A DNA stretch of 64,000 nt from CALKZN01 sp050633785. Lineage in GTDB: Bacteria; Pseudomonadota; Gammaproteobacteria; Arenicellales; Arenicellaceae. The DNA is taken from assembly GCA_050633785.1 (NCBI GenBank), contig JBOEHE010000002.1:5832-69831 (forward strand), in the 5' to 3' direction. The notes under the pieces were generated by a model. The model did no database searches, had not been told where the DNA came from, and saw only the letters and a program-made list of their open reading frames with translations. The stretch's first letter is position 1, and the number at the start of each line of letters is the position of its first letter. Below, one piece after another: positions 42,630-51,842 of the stretch. The position numbers and the translations under genes were made by a program.

Positions 42630-44690
42630 ATGAATCTTTCAGCAAAAAATCAAAAGCCAATACAGTTTCTTATCCTGTTAACCGTGTTCTTTGCCTTATG
42701 TTTGCTCATTGGCCCCTCTGAGTCGAATTACCTGTGGAGGTTGCCGCCATTGCTCAAGGAGCTGCCGGCCATGATCAACGATTCCATACAATATGTGATG
42801 TTTGACTGGCTACCAATCCAGACTTATGACCCAACCATTGATGACTACGAGGAAAAACCTTTATTCAGAGAAATAACCCGAGCCATTTCAAATTTCTTTC
42901 TTTTCATCATTACTTTTGTCAGAGAAATTTTTCTTGGTGGAACCAAGACTATCGTTGCTTTTACCAGCTGGGACTTTGTCAGCAACAATTCCTGGGCAAG
43001 CTGGCCCGCTCTGCCATGGACTGTCATTGCTGGCTGGGCAATCGTACTGGGCTATAAACTCAATGGTAAAGGTCTCGCTTTACTGGCAGCACTTTCTACT
43101 GGATACATCGGCATTTTTGGACAGTGGACTCCCTCTATGCAGACCTTGTCTTTTGTTTTGATTGCTGCTCCGGTTTCTGTATTACTCGGGTTGGCATTGG
43201 GCATTTGGGGTTACAAAAAAAAATGGGTGGAAACGGCGCTGAACCCATTACTCAACGTAGCTCAAACCATGCCACATTATTCCTATCTGGTTCCTGTAAT
43301 TGTATTGTTTGGCGTTGGTGATCAGGCTGCCGCCATAGCCACTATATTTTTTGCGACTCCACCAATGGTTCGGCTTACTTTACTGGGTTTGAAAAACCTG
43401 TCTTCCGACATAGTAGATGCAGGCATGATGAGTGGTTGCAATCAATTTCAATTGCTTTTCAAAGTGCAGATTCCAACCGCCAGACGTGACATCTTAATCG
43501 GCGTCAATCAAGTCGTTATGCAATGCCTGGCAATGACCGTCATCGCTTCTTTCATCGGTGCACAAGGCCTTGGGTCCAACTTAATGATCGCTCTGAATTC
43601 ACTTAAAATCGGCTCTGGCCTGGAAATTGGCTTATGCATCGTATTAATTGCAGTGCTGTTGGATAAACTGTCTCTAGCCTGGGCCAACAAACAAACCGAT
43701 TACTTTGCTGATCTCAGCTTTTTTCAACGCCATAAATATTGGCTGATTTGTCTGGTGATTTTCGTGGTTGGCGCTCTATTGGCTTTCATAGGTCAATGGA
43801 TCTTCAAAGAAAACTTTAACTATTTATACATCGTGCCTCAGAACAAAGGCATTACCACGGCACCTTTCTGGCAAGCTGCGGTTGACTGGATATGGGATAC
43901 CTTCTTTTACTCATTGAAAAGCTTTAACGAATTTCTGATTGTCAACATATTAGTACCGATGAAGCAAGCCTACCTGAACATGCCAGTTATCGCTACCTTT
44001 GCACTTGTTATGGGAACGGCTTACATTCTGGCGGGACTCAGATCTGCCTTGATCGTTGGTGGTTTTTTATTATTTATCGCCTTTTCTGATTATTGGGACA
44101 GAGCCTTAATAACAGCTTATATGACCTCATTTGCCGTAATAGTCGCAGCCACCATCGGCATTACCGTTGGTTCTCTGTGTGCACAAAACTCACTGGCGAC
44201 CAAAGTAATTCTATTTATCTGTGACTTTTTCCAAACCTTCCCTTCATTTATATACCTGATTCCTGTGATTATGCTATTTGGCATCACTGACACCTCTGTG
44301 ATTATTGCCTCCATTGTCTATGCTTTGGTTCCAGCAACTCGATATACCGTGGAAGGTCTACGCAATGTTCCTGCAGTCTTGCAGGATGCAGGATCAATGA
44401 TGGGTGTCTCACGTTTCCAGAGGTGGATTTCAATTGAACTCCCCCTGGCCTTCCCTCACATCATGCTGGGCGTCAATCAAACGGTTATTTTCGCCTTATT
44501 CATGGTGATTATAGGCGCTTTTATTGGTACCACAGATTTAGGACAACTAATCCTCAAAGCAATCTCTGATCCACAAGGTACTGGCATAGGCATTACTTTG
44601 GGCTTGTGTGTCGCTTTTATAGGATTGGCCGCTGATCAAATATTACGTACTTGGGCTGAGAAAAGAAAACAGGCTCTAGGTTTGGGCTAG
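42630..44690 (+). CDS. tmoV: TMAO/betaine ABC transporter permease with two fused permease domains, TmoV-like
   Basis: The 686-residue membrane protein contains two binding-protein-dependent permease domains in tandem. The first has the EAA-type segment IVDAGMMSGCNQFQLLFKVQ and IPTARRDILIGVNQ near residues 265-300. The second has VLQDAGSMMGVSRFQRWISI and LPLAFPHIMLGVNQT near 580-620. Between them are several further membrane segments. One polypeptide thus replaces the usual permease homodimer, as I recall for TmoV. It is co-transcribed with tmoX and tmoW. Confidence 0.87.
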   Translation: MNLSAKNQKPIQFLILLTVFFALCLLIGPSESNYLWRLPPLLKELPAMINDSIQYVMFDWLPIQTYDPTIDDYEEKPLFREITRAISNFFLFIITFVREIFLGGTKTIVAFTSWDFVSNNSWASWPALPWTVIAGWAIVLGYKLNGKGLALLAALSTGYIGIFGQWTPSMQTLSFVLIAAPVSVLLGLALGIWGYKKKWVETALNPLLNVAQTMPHYSYLVPVIVLFGVGDQAAAIATIFFATPPMVRLTLLGLKNLSSDIVDAGMMSGCNQFQLLFKVQIPTARRDILIGVNQVVMQCLAMTVIASFIGAQGLGSNLMIALNSLKIGSGLEIGLCIVLIAVLLDKLSLAWANKQTDYFADLSFFQRHKYWLICLVIFVVGALLAFIGQWIFKENFNYLYIVPQNKGITTAPFWQAAVDWIWDTFFYSLKSFNEFLIVNILVPMKQAYLNMPVIATFALVMGTAYILAGLRSALIVGGFLLFIAFSDYWDRALITAYMTSFAVIVAATIGITVGSLCAQNSLATKVILFICDFFQTFPSFIYLIPVIMLFGITDTSVIIASIVYALVPATRYTVEGLRNVPAVLQDAGSMMGVSRFQRWISIELPLAFPHIMLGVNQTVIFALFMVIIGAFIGTTDLGQLILKAISDPQGTGIGITLGLCVAFIGLAADQILRTWAEKRKQALGLG

Positions 44691-44814
44691 ATAGATCAAA
44701 CATAATAATGAATGCGGTACTTCTGCTTAAGGCTCAATCTTAATATCAGGTGTAATCAATACGCTTGACCTTTAAACTTTTCTATGTGAAATGCCTGTAT
44801 AAAAAGCATCAGAA

Positions 44815-45348
44815 TCAATACCCTTCAAGCCCCATGCAAGAATTGGCATAAGAACCGTCATATAGCGCTAACCAGGCCTCATAGTCAGCGATGTCTAATA
44901 TATATTCATCAATTTCGCTTTGTATTTTAGGAATCACCACTTCAGAGTCGGGTAAATTTGAAGAATTATTAAAAAACTGGCAACTCCATTGTCCATCAAC
45001 TAACTTTTTGATTTCAGTTCTCAGATCTTCGGCATGCCCTCCTTCATGGCGCAGGCAAGTCTGATTTAAAAAGTTAGTCGAATCATCGCACCCAATGATC
45101 TTGGTATCAAGGCAAACCAATTCACCATCACTGGATCTATTGACACATAAGTCACCTTTGTCTGGAAAACAAGAACATTTAGTCCTGGCATCCAGCACTG
45201 TCGTTCCTCCTTTATATAAACCTGAACTGCCTTTTTCTCCAACTGAAAATCGTGTATTTAGCTCGTCCTGTATTTCTGAAAAAGTCTTATTAGAAAAGTT
45301 TGTTTTGGCGTCTTTATAAAACTGCAGTACTTTTTTTGCATTTTCCAA
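44815..45348 (-). CDS. HEGGH-motif protein, probably the C-terminal half of a frameshifted gene
   Basis: This frame of 177 codons opens only with a TTG overlapping the upstream gene. It carries a zincin-like HExxH motif in CLRHEGGHAEDLRTEI, eight Cys residues, and an acidic C-terminal part. It has no signal peptide of its own. Its frame runs in continuously from upstream through KKELENAKKVLQFYKDAK. One fewer A in the A6 run at 45353-45358 would join it to the secreted protein upstream. It is best read as the second half of a single exported protein. Confidence 0.55.
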   Translation of the reverse strand: MENAKKVLQFYKDAKTNFSNKTFSEIQDELNTRFSVGEKGSSGLYKGGTTVLDARTKCSCFPDKGDLCVNRSSDGELVCLDTKIIGCDDSTNFLNQTCLRHEGGHAEDLRTEIKKLVDGQWSCQFFNNSSNLPDSEVVIPKIQSEIDEYILDIADYEAWLALYDGSYANSCMGLEGY

Positions 45349-45961
45349 CTCCTTTTTTAACCAATATTATTTCATCACATGGAACTCGTTTGGCATCAAA
45401 TCCAGAACGGTTTTCTTTGCTGCCATTAAACGTACACGGGCTTGCGGTGTCTATTCCTTCCCAACCCCATACGCCTGAGAAAGAGTATGTGCTTTGGGGC
45501 TCTGTAGATTCCGGATTCGTGTAACTACGGTGATCTTTAATAGTGACTTTGAAGCTTGTTTTCCTATGTGGCCCCAGGTCATTAACACAGGCTCTAGGAA
45601 TGCAACTCGTTAACTTCCCAGAGAAAGTATTTCCGGATAAAACACCTTCAAAGTAGTGATCTCGTTTGACGTCACTATCATTATTACGACATTTATTATC
45701 TTCATCTACAAATCGAGCAACTACTTTTTGGCCTGTTTGCTCCAAGTCATAACGCTTTCCATTAGAGTTATCTACCCATCGGCCGGTTAAATCTATCTCT
45801 GAATCTGCTTCACTGCCAGATGCCGGGTTTTCAGCTTCAGCTACATTCGACTCAAGACAGGCGATGTTAACAACATTAACTTCCTGAGCGTAACTGGAAA
45901 ATGACATACCGAATAACCCGGTGACAATAACAAAGACAACTGACTGATATAACTTCTGCAT
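45314..45961 (-). CDS. Secreted protein of unknown function, probably the N-terminal half of a frameshifted gene
   Basis: The 215-residue protein begins with a clear signal peptide (SVVFVIVTGLFGMSFSSYAQ). It continues with a beta-rich domain: LTGRWVDNSNGKRYDLEQTG, FEGVLSGNTFSGKLTSC, YSFSGVWGWEGID. I do not recognise the family with certainty. The last 11 residues (GVGKCKKSTAV and L) look like out-of-frame sequence after the A-run at 45353-45358. The intact protein was probably about 380 residues and continued into the HEGGH region. Confidence 0.6.
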   Translation of the reverse strand: MQKLYQSVVFVIVTGLFGMSFSSYAQEVNVVNIACLESNVAEAENPASGSEADSEIDLTGRWVDNSNGKRYDLEQTGQKVVARFVDEDNKCRNNDSDVKRDHYFEGVLSGNTFSGKLTSCIPRACVNDLGPHRKTSFKVTIKDHRSYTNPESTEPQSTYSFSGVWGWEGIDTASPCTFNGSKENRSGFDAKRVPCDEIILVKKGVGKCKKSTAVL

Positions 45962-46031
45962 AGCAACCCTAGACCTCTGACGTTCAATAATTAGTGGCTT
46001 TAAGCAATCAAATTAAGAACCACGTTAACAT

Positions 46032-46277
46032 TTAATTTTTTTCGCATATAAAGAGAGTATTAAAATATAGACTAATACCATCCCTATCATAAACACACCA
46101 CCCCAAAATGATATTGGTAAAAGTAAGCAGCAAGAAAGCGGTAAATAAATGATGTATATTATAGGAACCAACATCAAAGTTGGTTCCTAGAAACAGGTGA
46201 AGATAGACCCTCAATGCTATGAATGTGAGAATCATAGACACAGAAATTAAACAAGCCTTTTTCCTATCAAAGCTCAA
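46032..46277 (-). CDS. Small membrane protein of unknown function
   Basis: This 81-residue hydrophobic protein has two membrane segments (ACLISVSMILTFIALRVYLH and HHLFTAFLLLTFTNIILGW) and a conserved-looking NIHHLFTA turn. No family is recognised with confidence. It stands alone between the frameshifted gene and the regulatory operon. It could be a short remnant of a larger membrane protein. Confidence 0.45.
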   Translation of the reverse strand: MSFDRKKACLISVSMILTFIALRVYLHLFLGTNFDVGSYNIHHLFTAFLLLTFTNIILGWCVYDRDGISLYFNTLFICEKN

Positions 46278-46405
46278 ACAATAAACTCCATTCTAGATAC
46301 CTAATACATTTGAACGCTCTTCACTAAAATTGCCATATCAACTTACATTAATCGGCTCCTTGTTTATCAGTTTAAGGTTATATTATTAGCGCCATCTTAC
46401 CTTCT

Positions 46406-47251
46406 TCAATGCTTCCCCAACTCTATTGCTGATGGCGATGACATTTCGTGATTCAGGGTTAAAATAATACCCTCTACACCCAGGATTTCACCGCTGTCAG
46501 AATAAACACCCAAGCCTTTATCTTTGACCGTTATAATGTCACCGTTTTGATGAATAATACGATAAGTAAGTTCAAATACCCGTTGCTGCTGCAAAGCAAC
46601 TTGAACACATTCCCAGACATTATTTGCATCCTCTTCATGAATCAGAGACCCATAGGAAACCAATGTTTGATTAATCAGGCTCTCAGCACTATATCCAGTA
46701 AGTTCTTCGCAGCCTTGGCTGACATATTCCATTGTCCAGCTGATATTATTACGCGATCGATAGAGCATGGCAGGTAATCGACTCACCAGACTATCCAGAC
46801 TGCGATGACTGGCGTTACGAGTCTGTTCCCGACGAACCTGTGGCGTAATATCCGATAATGTCGCACTCAATGGATAAAGCGTATCAGGCTTTATGCATTG
46901 CACGCGCATTTCGCACCAGCGAATATCACCATCAGCGCCAATCAGGCGTAACCAGATTTGCTCTGATTTGAAAGAATCAGACAGTCTTTGCAGAGCACTA
47001 TCCCAGGTTGACTGGTCTTCAGGGTGTAAATAGTCAATGAACGGTTTATTCAGACTATTTATGACGCTCATACCAGTGACAGTCTCCCAACTCTGGTTCA
47101 CTTTGCTGATATGCAAGTGATGATCCAATATCATGACTACGCTTTCAAGACTATCAAGAAACTCTGATAAATCAACACCTTGACAAGAATCAAGGTTTGA
47201 TGGGTTCGAAACGAATGGCGTTTTAACCCAGTTCAACAAACTCATAAACAT
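46406..47251 (-). CDS. Tandem PAS-domain protein without output domain
   Basis: The 281-residue protein has two PAS folds. The first (about residues 28-140, VVMILDHHLHISKVNQSWET) is followed by a PAC-like segment. The second (about 155-270) has VSQGCEELTGYSAESLIN and VFELTYRIIHQNGDIITVKD. No kinase, GGDEF or DNA-binding domain is present. It follows the NarL-type regulator by three bases, so it is likely an accessory sensor for that two-component system. Confidence 0.85.
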   Translation of the reverse strand: MFMSLLNWVKTPFVSNPSNLDSCQGVDLSEFLDSLESVVMILDHHLHISKVNQSWETVTGMSVINSLNKPFIDYLHPEDQSTWDSALQRLSDSFKSEQIWLRLIGADGDIRWCEMRVQCIKPDTLYPLSATLSDITPQVRREQTRNASHRSLDSLVSRLPAMLYRSRNNISWTMEYVSQGCEELTGYSAESLINQTLVSYGSLIHEEDANNVWECVQVALQQQRVFELTYRIIHQNGDIITVKDKGLGVYSDSGEILGVEGIILTLNHEMSSPSAIELGKH

Positions 47252-47254
47252 ATC

Positions 47255-47950
47255 CTATGATTCACTCTCGGTTGCCGGATCTTCAATGAGTCTGTTAGCA
47301 TCATTGTCATAGGCCCATGCAGCCAATTCCAAACGGGAATGTAAATTCAATTTTCTCAATAAGTTTTTAACATAGACCTTCACGGTGCCATCGCTGATGT
47401 CCAACTCCCTTGCTATCAGTTTATTATTCAAGCCCTTGGTAATAAGGTACAAGGTTTCTTTCTCCCTATCCGTCATGTCAGTAAGAATGTCTTGAGTTTG
47501 CCGTGTTTCCTCTTCATGTTTTCTTCGCAAGTGCTGAGCTACAACAGTCACCCCATCTTCACTTAAGGCAATATTCCCATCCATAACAGACAGCAATTGG
47601 TTTAACATATCTTCAGGAGCAGTATCTTTTTGCAGATAACCATTCGCGCCATGGCCCAATGCATCCAATAGTTTTTCCTGATCTTCGCAGGCTGTCAGGA
47701 TAACTATTTTCAACTCATGATCACTGTTGCGTATTTCTTGCAATAACTCCAGCCCACTTTGGTCCGGCATCTGTAGATCCAATAATAAGATATCAGGATA
47801 AATATCATCCAATGCAACCAGTAAGTCAGCGCCATTTTCAAACTCGGCAATCACGGTCAGTTCTTCAGTTTCATTTAACAGTTCAACCACTCCTCGACGA
47901 AAAAGAGGGTGATCATCCACTACGACAACGGATATTTTTCTATCTATCAT
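47255..47950 (-). CDS. NarL-family response regulator
   Basis: The 231-residue protein has a receiver domain (VVVDDHPLFRRGVVELL, phospho-Asp in ILLLDLQMPDQSG, the T/S switch in VILTACED, the Lys in YLQKDTAPE) and a LuxR-type output helix-turn-helix (LITKGLNNKLIARELDISDG, TVKVYVKNLLRKLNLHSR). It overlaps the upstream kinase gene by four bases. The operon diverges from tdm, making the tdm-dmm genes plausible targets. Confidence 0.92.
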   Translation of the reverse strand: MIDRKISVVVVDDHPLFRRGVVELLNETEELTVIAEFENGADLLVALDDIYPDILLLDLQMPDQSGLELLQEIRNSDHELKIVILTACEDQEKLLDALGHGANGYLQKDTAPEDMLNQLLSVMDGNIALSEDGVTVVAQHLRRKHEEETRQTQDILTDMTDREKETLYLITKGLNNKLIARELDISDGTVKVYVKNLLRKLNLHSRLELAAWAYDNDANRLIEDPATESES

Positions 47951-49116
47951 TGTTGCTCTCCAAGAGCCAGAATAAGCTCAACTCGAGTCCCGCATTTTTG
48001 ACGTGGTGTGATATTCAACTCTCCCTTAATTCGAGCAGCACGTTCCTGCATGATTCTCAAGCCGAAACTATCCACTTTCGTCATATCAGGATCAATACCA
48101 ACACCATTATCTTCTATGCAGACCTGCAATGATAACTCATTGATATTTCTAATAATAACTCGACTGTGAGTCGCATGAGAATGACGCACTATATTACTCA
48201 AAGCTTCTCGAATAATATACAGAATCTGCAGCGCTTGTTTAGGTGATAAAAGGTTATGCGGCAAGCGATTATCCAACTCAAAAACAATGCCTGAACGTTG
48301 TTCAAACTCCTTGATGGAATCAGCCACTGCCTGGGGTAAACGTTGGCCATGCATACTCAAACGAGAGGTAGTAATCAACTCTCTGGTTTGTCGGTAAGCG
48401 CTGTGAGTATAAACCGCTAAATCTTCAGTAATTGGACTTAGCTGCTGGTATTGTTTCTCCTGACATAAACTATTAAGTTTTGCACTTTTAACTCTCAAAT
48501 ACCCAAGGATTTGAGCCAGTGAATCATGCAGTTCTGCAGCGTGAATAGTACGTTCCGCCTGAATAGATTCGCCAATTCTCTGCTGAACTAAATACCATGC
48601 CGAAATACCCTTGCCAAGAGAGTCCTTCATCTTCTCGGTATGCCAGCGAATAGTATTATTAAGTGGAGTTTTCTGTTTAAAAAACAGTATGGCCCAGACA
48701 CTACGGTCATCATCTTCTGTCAATAAACTGGCTTGAAGCTGCCCAGTCTGAAGACCTGGTAAACTCATAGAAATAGCATCTTTTGACTGCTTAGCTCTGA
48801 AAGCACGTCGCAATTGTTGCAACATACCTAAGGGTGGCTCGACACCGCAAGCATGCTGAATAAAACTACCGTCATTTGATGGGGAATTAACCAAGATATA
48901 AAGGTGGCACTGTTTGGATTCAGAAAATACTCGGTCAAGGTGGTTTTGCAGTGGTTGGAGAAACTCTGGCAATGATGCATTCAAATCTGTGACCGTTGCC
49001 AGTTCAAAGGCCATTTCATGATAGAACTGATCTGATAGAGAATCCACCGAACGACCGTCAACACCTGATGTACCGGTGTTTAAACGGTTCAGCCAATAAG
49101 TCAACTTTGCGATCAT
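47947..49116 (-). CDS. Cytoplasmic NarX/NreB-type sensor histidine kinase
   Basis: From the ATG at 49116, with GGGGGAG eight bases upstream, the protein has 389 residues; an earlier ATG at 49134 is possible. No membrane segment is visible. An N-terminal GAF-like region is followed by the HisKA_3 phospho-acceptor helix (AAELHDSLAQILGYLRVKSA) and an HATPase domain (LQILYIIREALSNIVRHSHA, DNGVGIDPDM, FGLRIMQERA). It is the cognate kinase of the overlapping response regulator. The signal is presumably cytoplasmic. Confidence 0.88.
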   Translation of the reverse strand: MIAKLTYWLNRLNTGTSGVDGRSVDSLSDQFYHEMAFELATVTDLNASLPEFLQPLQNHLDRVFSESKQCHLYILVNSPSNDGSFIQHACGVEPPLGMLQQLRRAFRAKQSKDAISMSLPGLQTGQLQASLLTEDDDRSVWAILFFKQKTPLNNTIRWHTEKMKDSLGKGISAWYLVQQRIGESIQAERTIHAAELHDSLAQILGYLRVKSAKLNSLCQEKQYQQLSPITEDLAVYTHSAYRQTRELITTSRLSMHGQRLPQAVADSIKEFEQRSGIVFELDNRLPHNLLSPKQALQILYIIREALSNIVRHSHATHSRVIIRNINELSLQVCIEDNGVGIDPDMTKVDSFGLRIMQERAARIKGELNITPRQKCGTRVELILALGEQQ

Positions 49117-49448
49117 AACAGTCTTCTCCCCCATGTGGATCTTCTTATGTATTTAGAAGGTTCTGGGCAGTTGAGCCTAGCGTTTATTTATATACAACAT
49201 TAAACGCTGCCAACCATAATTTATATTATAGACGACAAATCATACCAGAAACTAAGGGTCCGAAGCGATTACTACCTCAGGGGTATGCCTTATTGAGGAT
49301 TGTCTTAAAACCGTGAACAGTAGATAGTCATTGTGCTGAAGCGCTTCGGTTATAGACACTCTTCCATCAGTGTCCAGAATAAAAAATGACAAGCAACCAT
49401 TCTCTTTAGCAAGTAAGAAAAATAACCTTAATTTAAGAGTCGCTATCT
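49117..49448. other. Divergent promoter region between the kinase operon and tdm
   Basis: These 332 bases separate the divergent kinase and tdm genes and should carry both promoters. I see no gene, no GTTAAC box pair and no strong hairpin. The AAGAGTCGCT just before the tdm ATG is only a weak ribosome site. Confidence 0.4.
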
Positions 49449-51779
49449 ATGGCAACAGTCACTACACAAACATCCCTGACAAAGACCGCTTTTTTAAACT
49501 TGCAGTACCCTATGGATGCGAAAGTATACAGAGTCGCTGGTCAAGATGCTATAAGCATCACCCTGTCTCAAGGTGACCAGGTTGACATAGAGTCGCAAGA
49601 CGGACAGCAGGACTGTGAAATTATCGTCTTGGATAAAAAAGGACATATTGCTCCAGAGTTGCTTACAACACAGAATGTAGTGACTGCCAGCAAGACGGCC
49701 CTGCAATTAGAGGAGAGTTCAAATGCCAGCGCAGCGCTGCAAGCTCGTTTCAATAGCTGGGGAGTCAATCACCAACATCTGCAACAGGCTCTGTACTACA
49801 GCGCAGACTCATTACCTTCATTCAAGATAGAGCATACTCTAACACTGATTATTATAGCTGCTGGCAATAAGATGTCCGCCCACGATCAAGACCTTGCAAC
49901 CGAACTAAACATCACGGTTGTACATAAGGAACCTCAATTTGAACATCTACCAGAACCTCTAGCTCCTCCTGTTGAAGAAATTCGAATCCCTCACAGCAGT
50001 GCACGAACGTATGAGGTCAAAGCTGGGGAGTGGATTCAAATTATTGATGTCGCAGGCAAACAATGCTCCGACTTTCTTGCTTTCGATAAAGCCGCATTAG
50101 AGGAACAACAAGTGCTGAAGGGTCTGGACCCAACAGCCACCCGAACGATCACAGGCATCAGCACACCAGAACCGGGACTCTATTCTCGTTTTCTGGACTC
50201 AGACATGCAGACAATGGTGGAACTGGTTCAGGACACCGTTGGTCGCCACGATAGTTTTTTAATGGCCTGCACGCCCAAATACTATGAAGACAGTGGCCAT
50301 TTCGGTCACATCAGTTGCACTGAAAATTTCAATAATGCATTAAGCATTTATGGCATTGAGCCGCGAGCTGCATGGCCTGCGGTTAATTTCTTTTTTAATA
50401 CAACCGTACTGCCTTGTAGCACCGTTGCAGTCGACGAACCGTGGTCCAGACCAGGCGATTATGTCTTATTACGCGCAACGCGTGACCTGATCTGTGCATC
50501 ATCTGCCTGCCCCGACGACATTGATCCAGCTAATGGTTGGGTTCCAACAGACATTCAGGTGCGCATTTATGGTGCAGAACATAACTTTCCACGTGCGAAT
50601 GCCTATCGCACCTCGGCTCAGGAACTACCTCGCATGACAAAAAACACTGGCTTTCATAGCCGAACTTCTGCTTTGACACAACGTTTTACCGAATACCGAG
50701 GTTACTGGGTAGCAACCGAATATGAAGGCTGGGGAGCCAAAGCAGAATATCTGGCTTGTCGGGAACGGGTTGCCATGATTGACCTGTCGCCTCTGCGCAA
50801 ATTTGAAGTTAATGGTCCTGATGCAGAAGAATTAATGCAATACGCCATTACTCGAAATGTCCGCCGCCTAGCTGTCGGTCAAATCGTCTACTCTGCCATC
50901 TGTCAGGAAACGGGTGGCATGATTGATGATGGGACTTTGTTCCGCATGGGCGAACAAAGTTTTCGCTGGATTTGTGGAGACCCCTATACCGGCATATGGC
51001 TCAAAGATGTGGCTGAAAAAAAGGGCTATCGAGTGAGTATCCGTAACTCAACCGAACAGTTACATAATGTCGCAGTGCAAGGGCCTAACAGCCGGGATTT
51101 GCTGGCAAAGATCATCTGGTCACCCGAATCTCAACCAGATGTAGAGAATCTAGCCTGGTTTCATTTGATGATTGGCCGTTTAAACGGCCCCAAAGGCAAA
51201 CCTTTAATGATATCTCGAACCGGTTACACTGGTGAGCTGGGATTTGAAGTCTGGTGTCATCCAGACGATGCCAATACGCTCTGGGATGCTATCTGGGAAG
51301 CCGGACAAGAGTATAACATTGCTCCATTAGGCTTTGATGCACTGGATATGCTGCGCATTGAAGCAGGGTTGATCTTTGCAGACCACGAATTTTGCCCAGA
51401 GACCAACCCTTTCGAAGCTGGTATTGGCTTTACCGTACCGTTAAAAAGCAAAGAAGATGACTTTATCGGACGTGAAGCGATTGTGAAGCAAAACCCGGAA
51501 AGTCGGCACAAATTGGTAGGAGTCATACTGGACGGTCCTGAACCCACCTCACACGGTGAACAGGTTTATCAGGGGCGATATCCAGTTGGCGTTATCACCA
51601 GTACTACCTTTTCACCAATTTTAAGAAAACAGATAGCCCTGTGCCGTGTGGCACCCGAATTTGCCCAGACAGGCACACGAATAGAAGTAGGACAACTTGA
51701 CGGCCACCAAAAAAGGTTAGCCGGAGAAGTTGTTCCTCTGCCTTTTTATGATCCAGAGCGCAGCCGCGTTCGTTCATAA
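49449..51779 (+). CDS. tdm: Trimethylamine N-oxide demethylase
   Basis: This 776-residue protein has the Tdm architecture. An N-terminal region is followed by a DUF1989 domain (about residues 175-395), with candidate Zn-binding Cys290 in HISCTEN and Cys349/Cys354 in ICASSACPDD. The C-terminal half is a GcvT-like tetrahydrofolate-binding domain (about 400-770) with ISRTGYTGELGFEVW and LDMLRIEAGLI. Tdm splits TMAO into dimethylamine and formaldehyde. The GcvT half is thought to capture the one-carbon unit on THF. The DmmD-like gene follows after 63 bases. Confidence 0.92.
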   Translation: MATVTTQTSLTKTAFLNLQYPMDAKVYRVAGQDAISITLSQGDQVDIESQDGQQDCEIIVLDKKGHIAPELLTTQNVVTASKTALQLEESSNASAALQARFNSWGVNHQHLQQALYYSADSLPSFKIEHTLTLIIIAAGNKMSAHDQDLATELNITVVHKEPQFEHLPEPLAPPVEEIRIPHSSARTYEVKAGEWIQIIDVAGKQCSDFLAFDKAALEEQQVLKGLDPTATRTITGISTPEPGLYSRFLDSDMQTMVELVQDTVGRHDSFLMACTPKYYEDSGHFGHISCTENFNNALSIYGIEPRAAWPAVNFFFNTTVLPCSTVAVDEPWSRPGDYVLLRATRDLICASSACPDDIDPANGWVPTDIQVRIYGAEHNFPRANAYRTSAQELPRMTKNTGFHSRTSALTQRFTEYRGYWVATEYEGWGAKAEYLACRERVAMIDLSPLRKFEVNGPDAEELMQYAITRNVRRLAVGQIVYSAICQETGGMIDDGTLFRMGEQSFRWICGDPYTGIWLKDVAEKKGYRVSIRNSTEQLHNVAVQGPNSRDLLAKIIWSPESQPDVENLAWFHLMIGRLNGPKGKPLMISRTGYTGELGFEVWCHPDDANTLWDAIWEAGQEYNIAPLGFDALDMLRIEAGLIFADHEFCPETNPFEAGIGFTVPLKSKEDDFIGREAIVKQNPESRHKLVGVILDGPEPTSHGEQVYQGRYPVGVITSTTFSPILRKQIALCRVAPEFAQTGTRIEVGQLDGHQKRLAGEVVPLPFYDPERSRVRS

Positions 51780-51842
51780 ACGTTTACACACTGGAGAATA
51801 ATTTTTAATTCACCTTTTTATATTTAACACCGGAGAAAGAAC

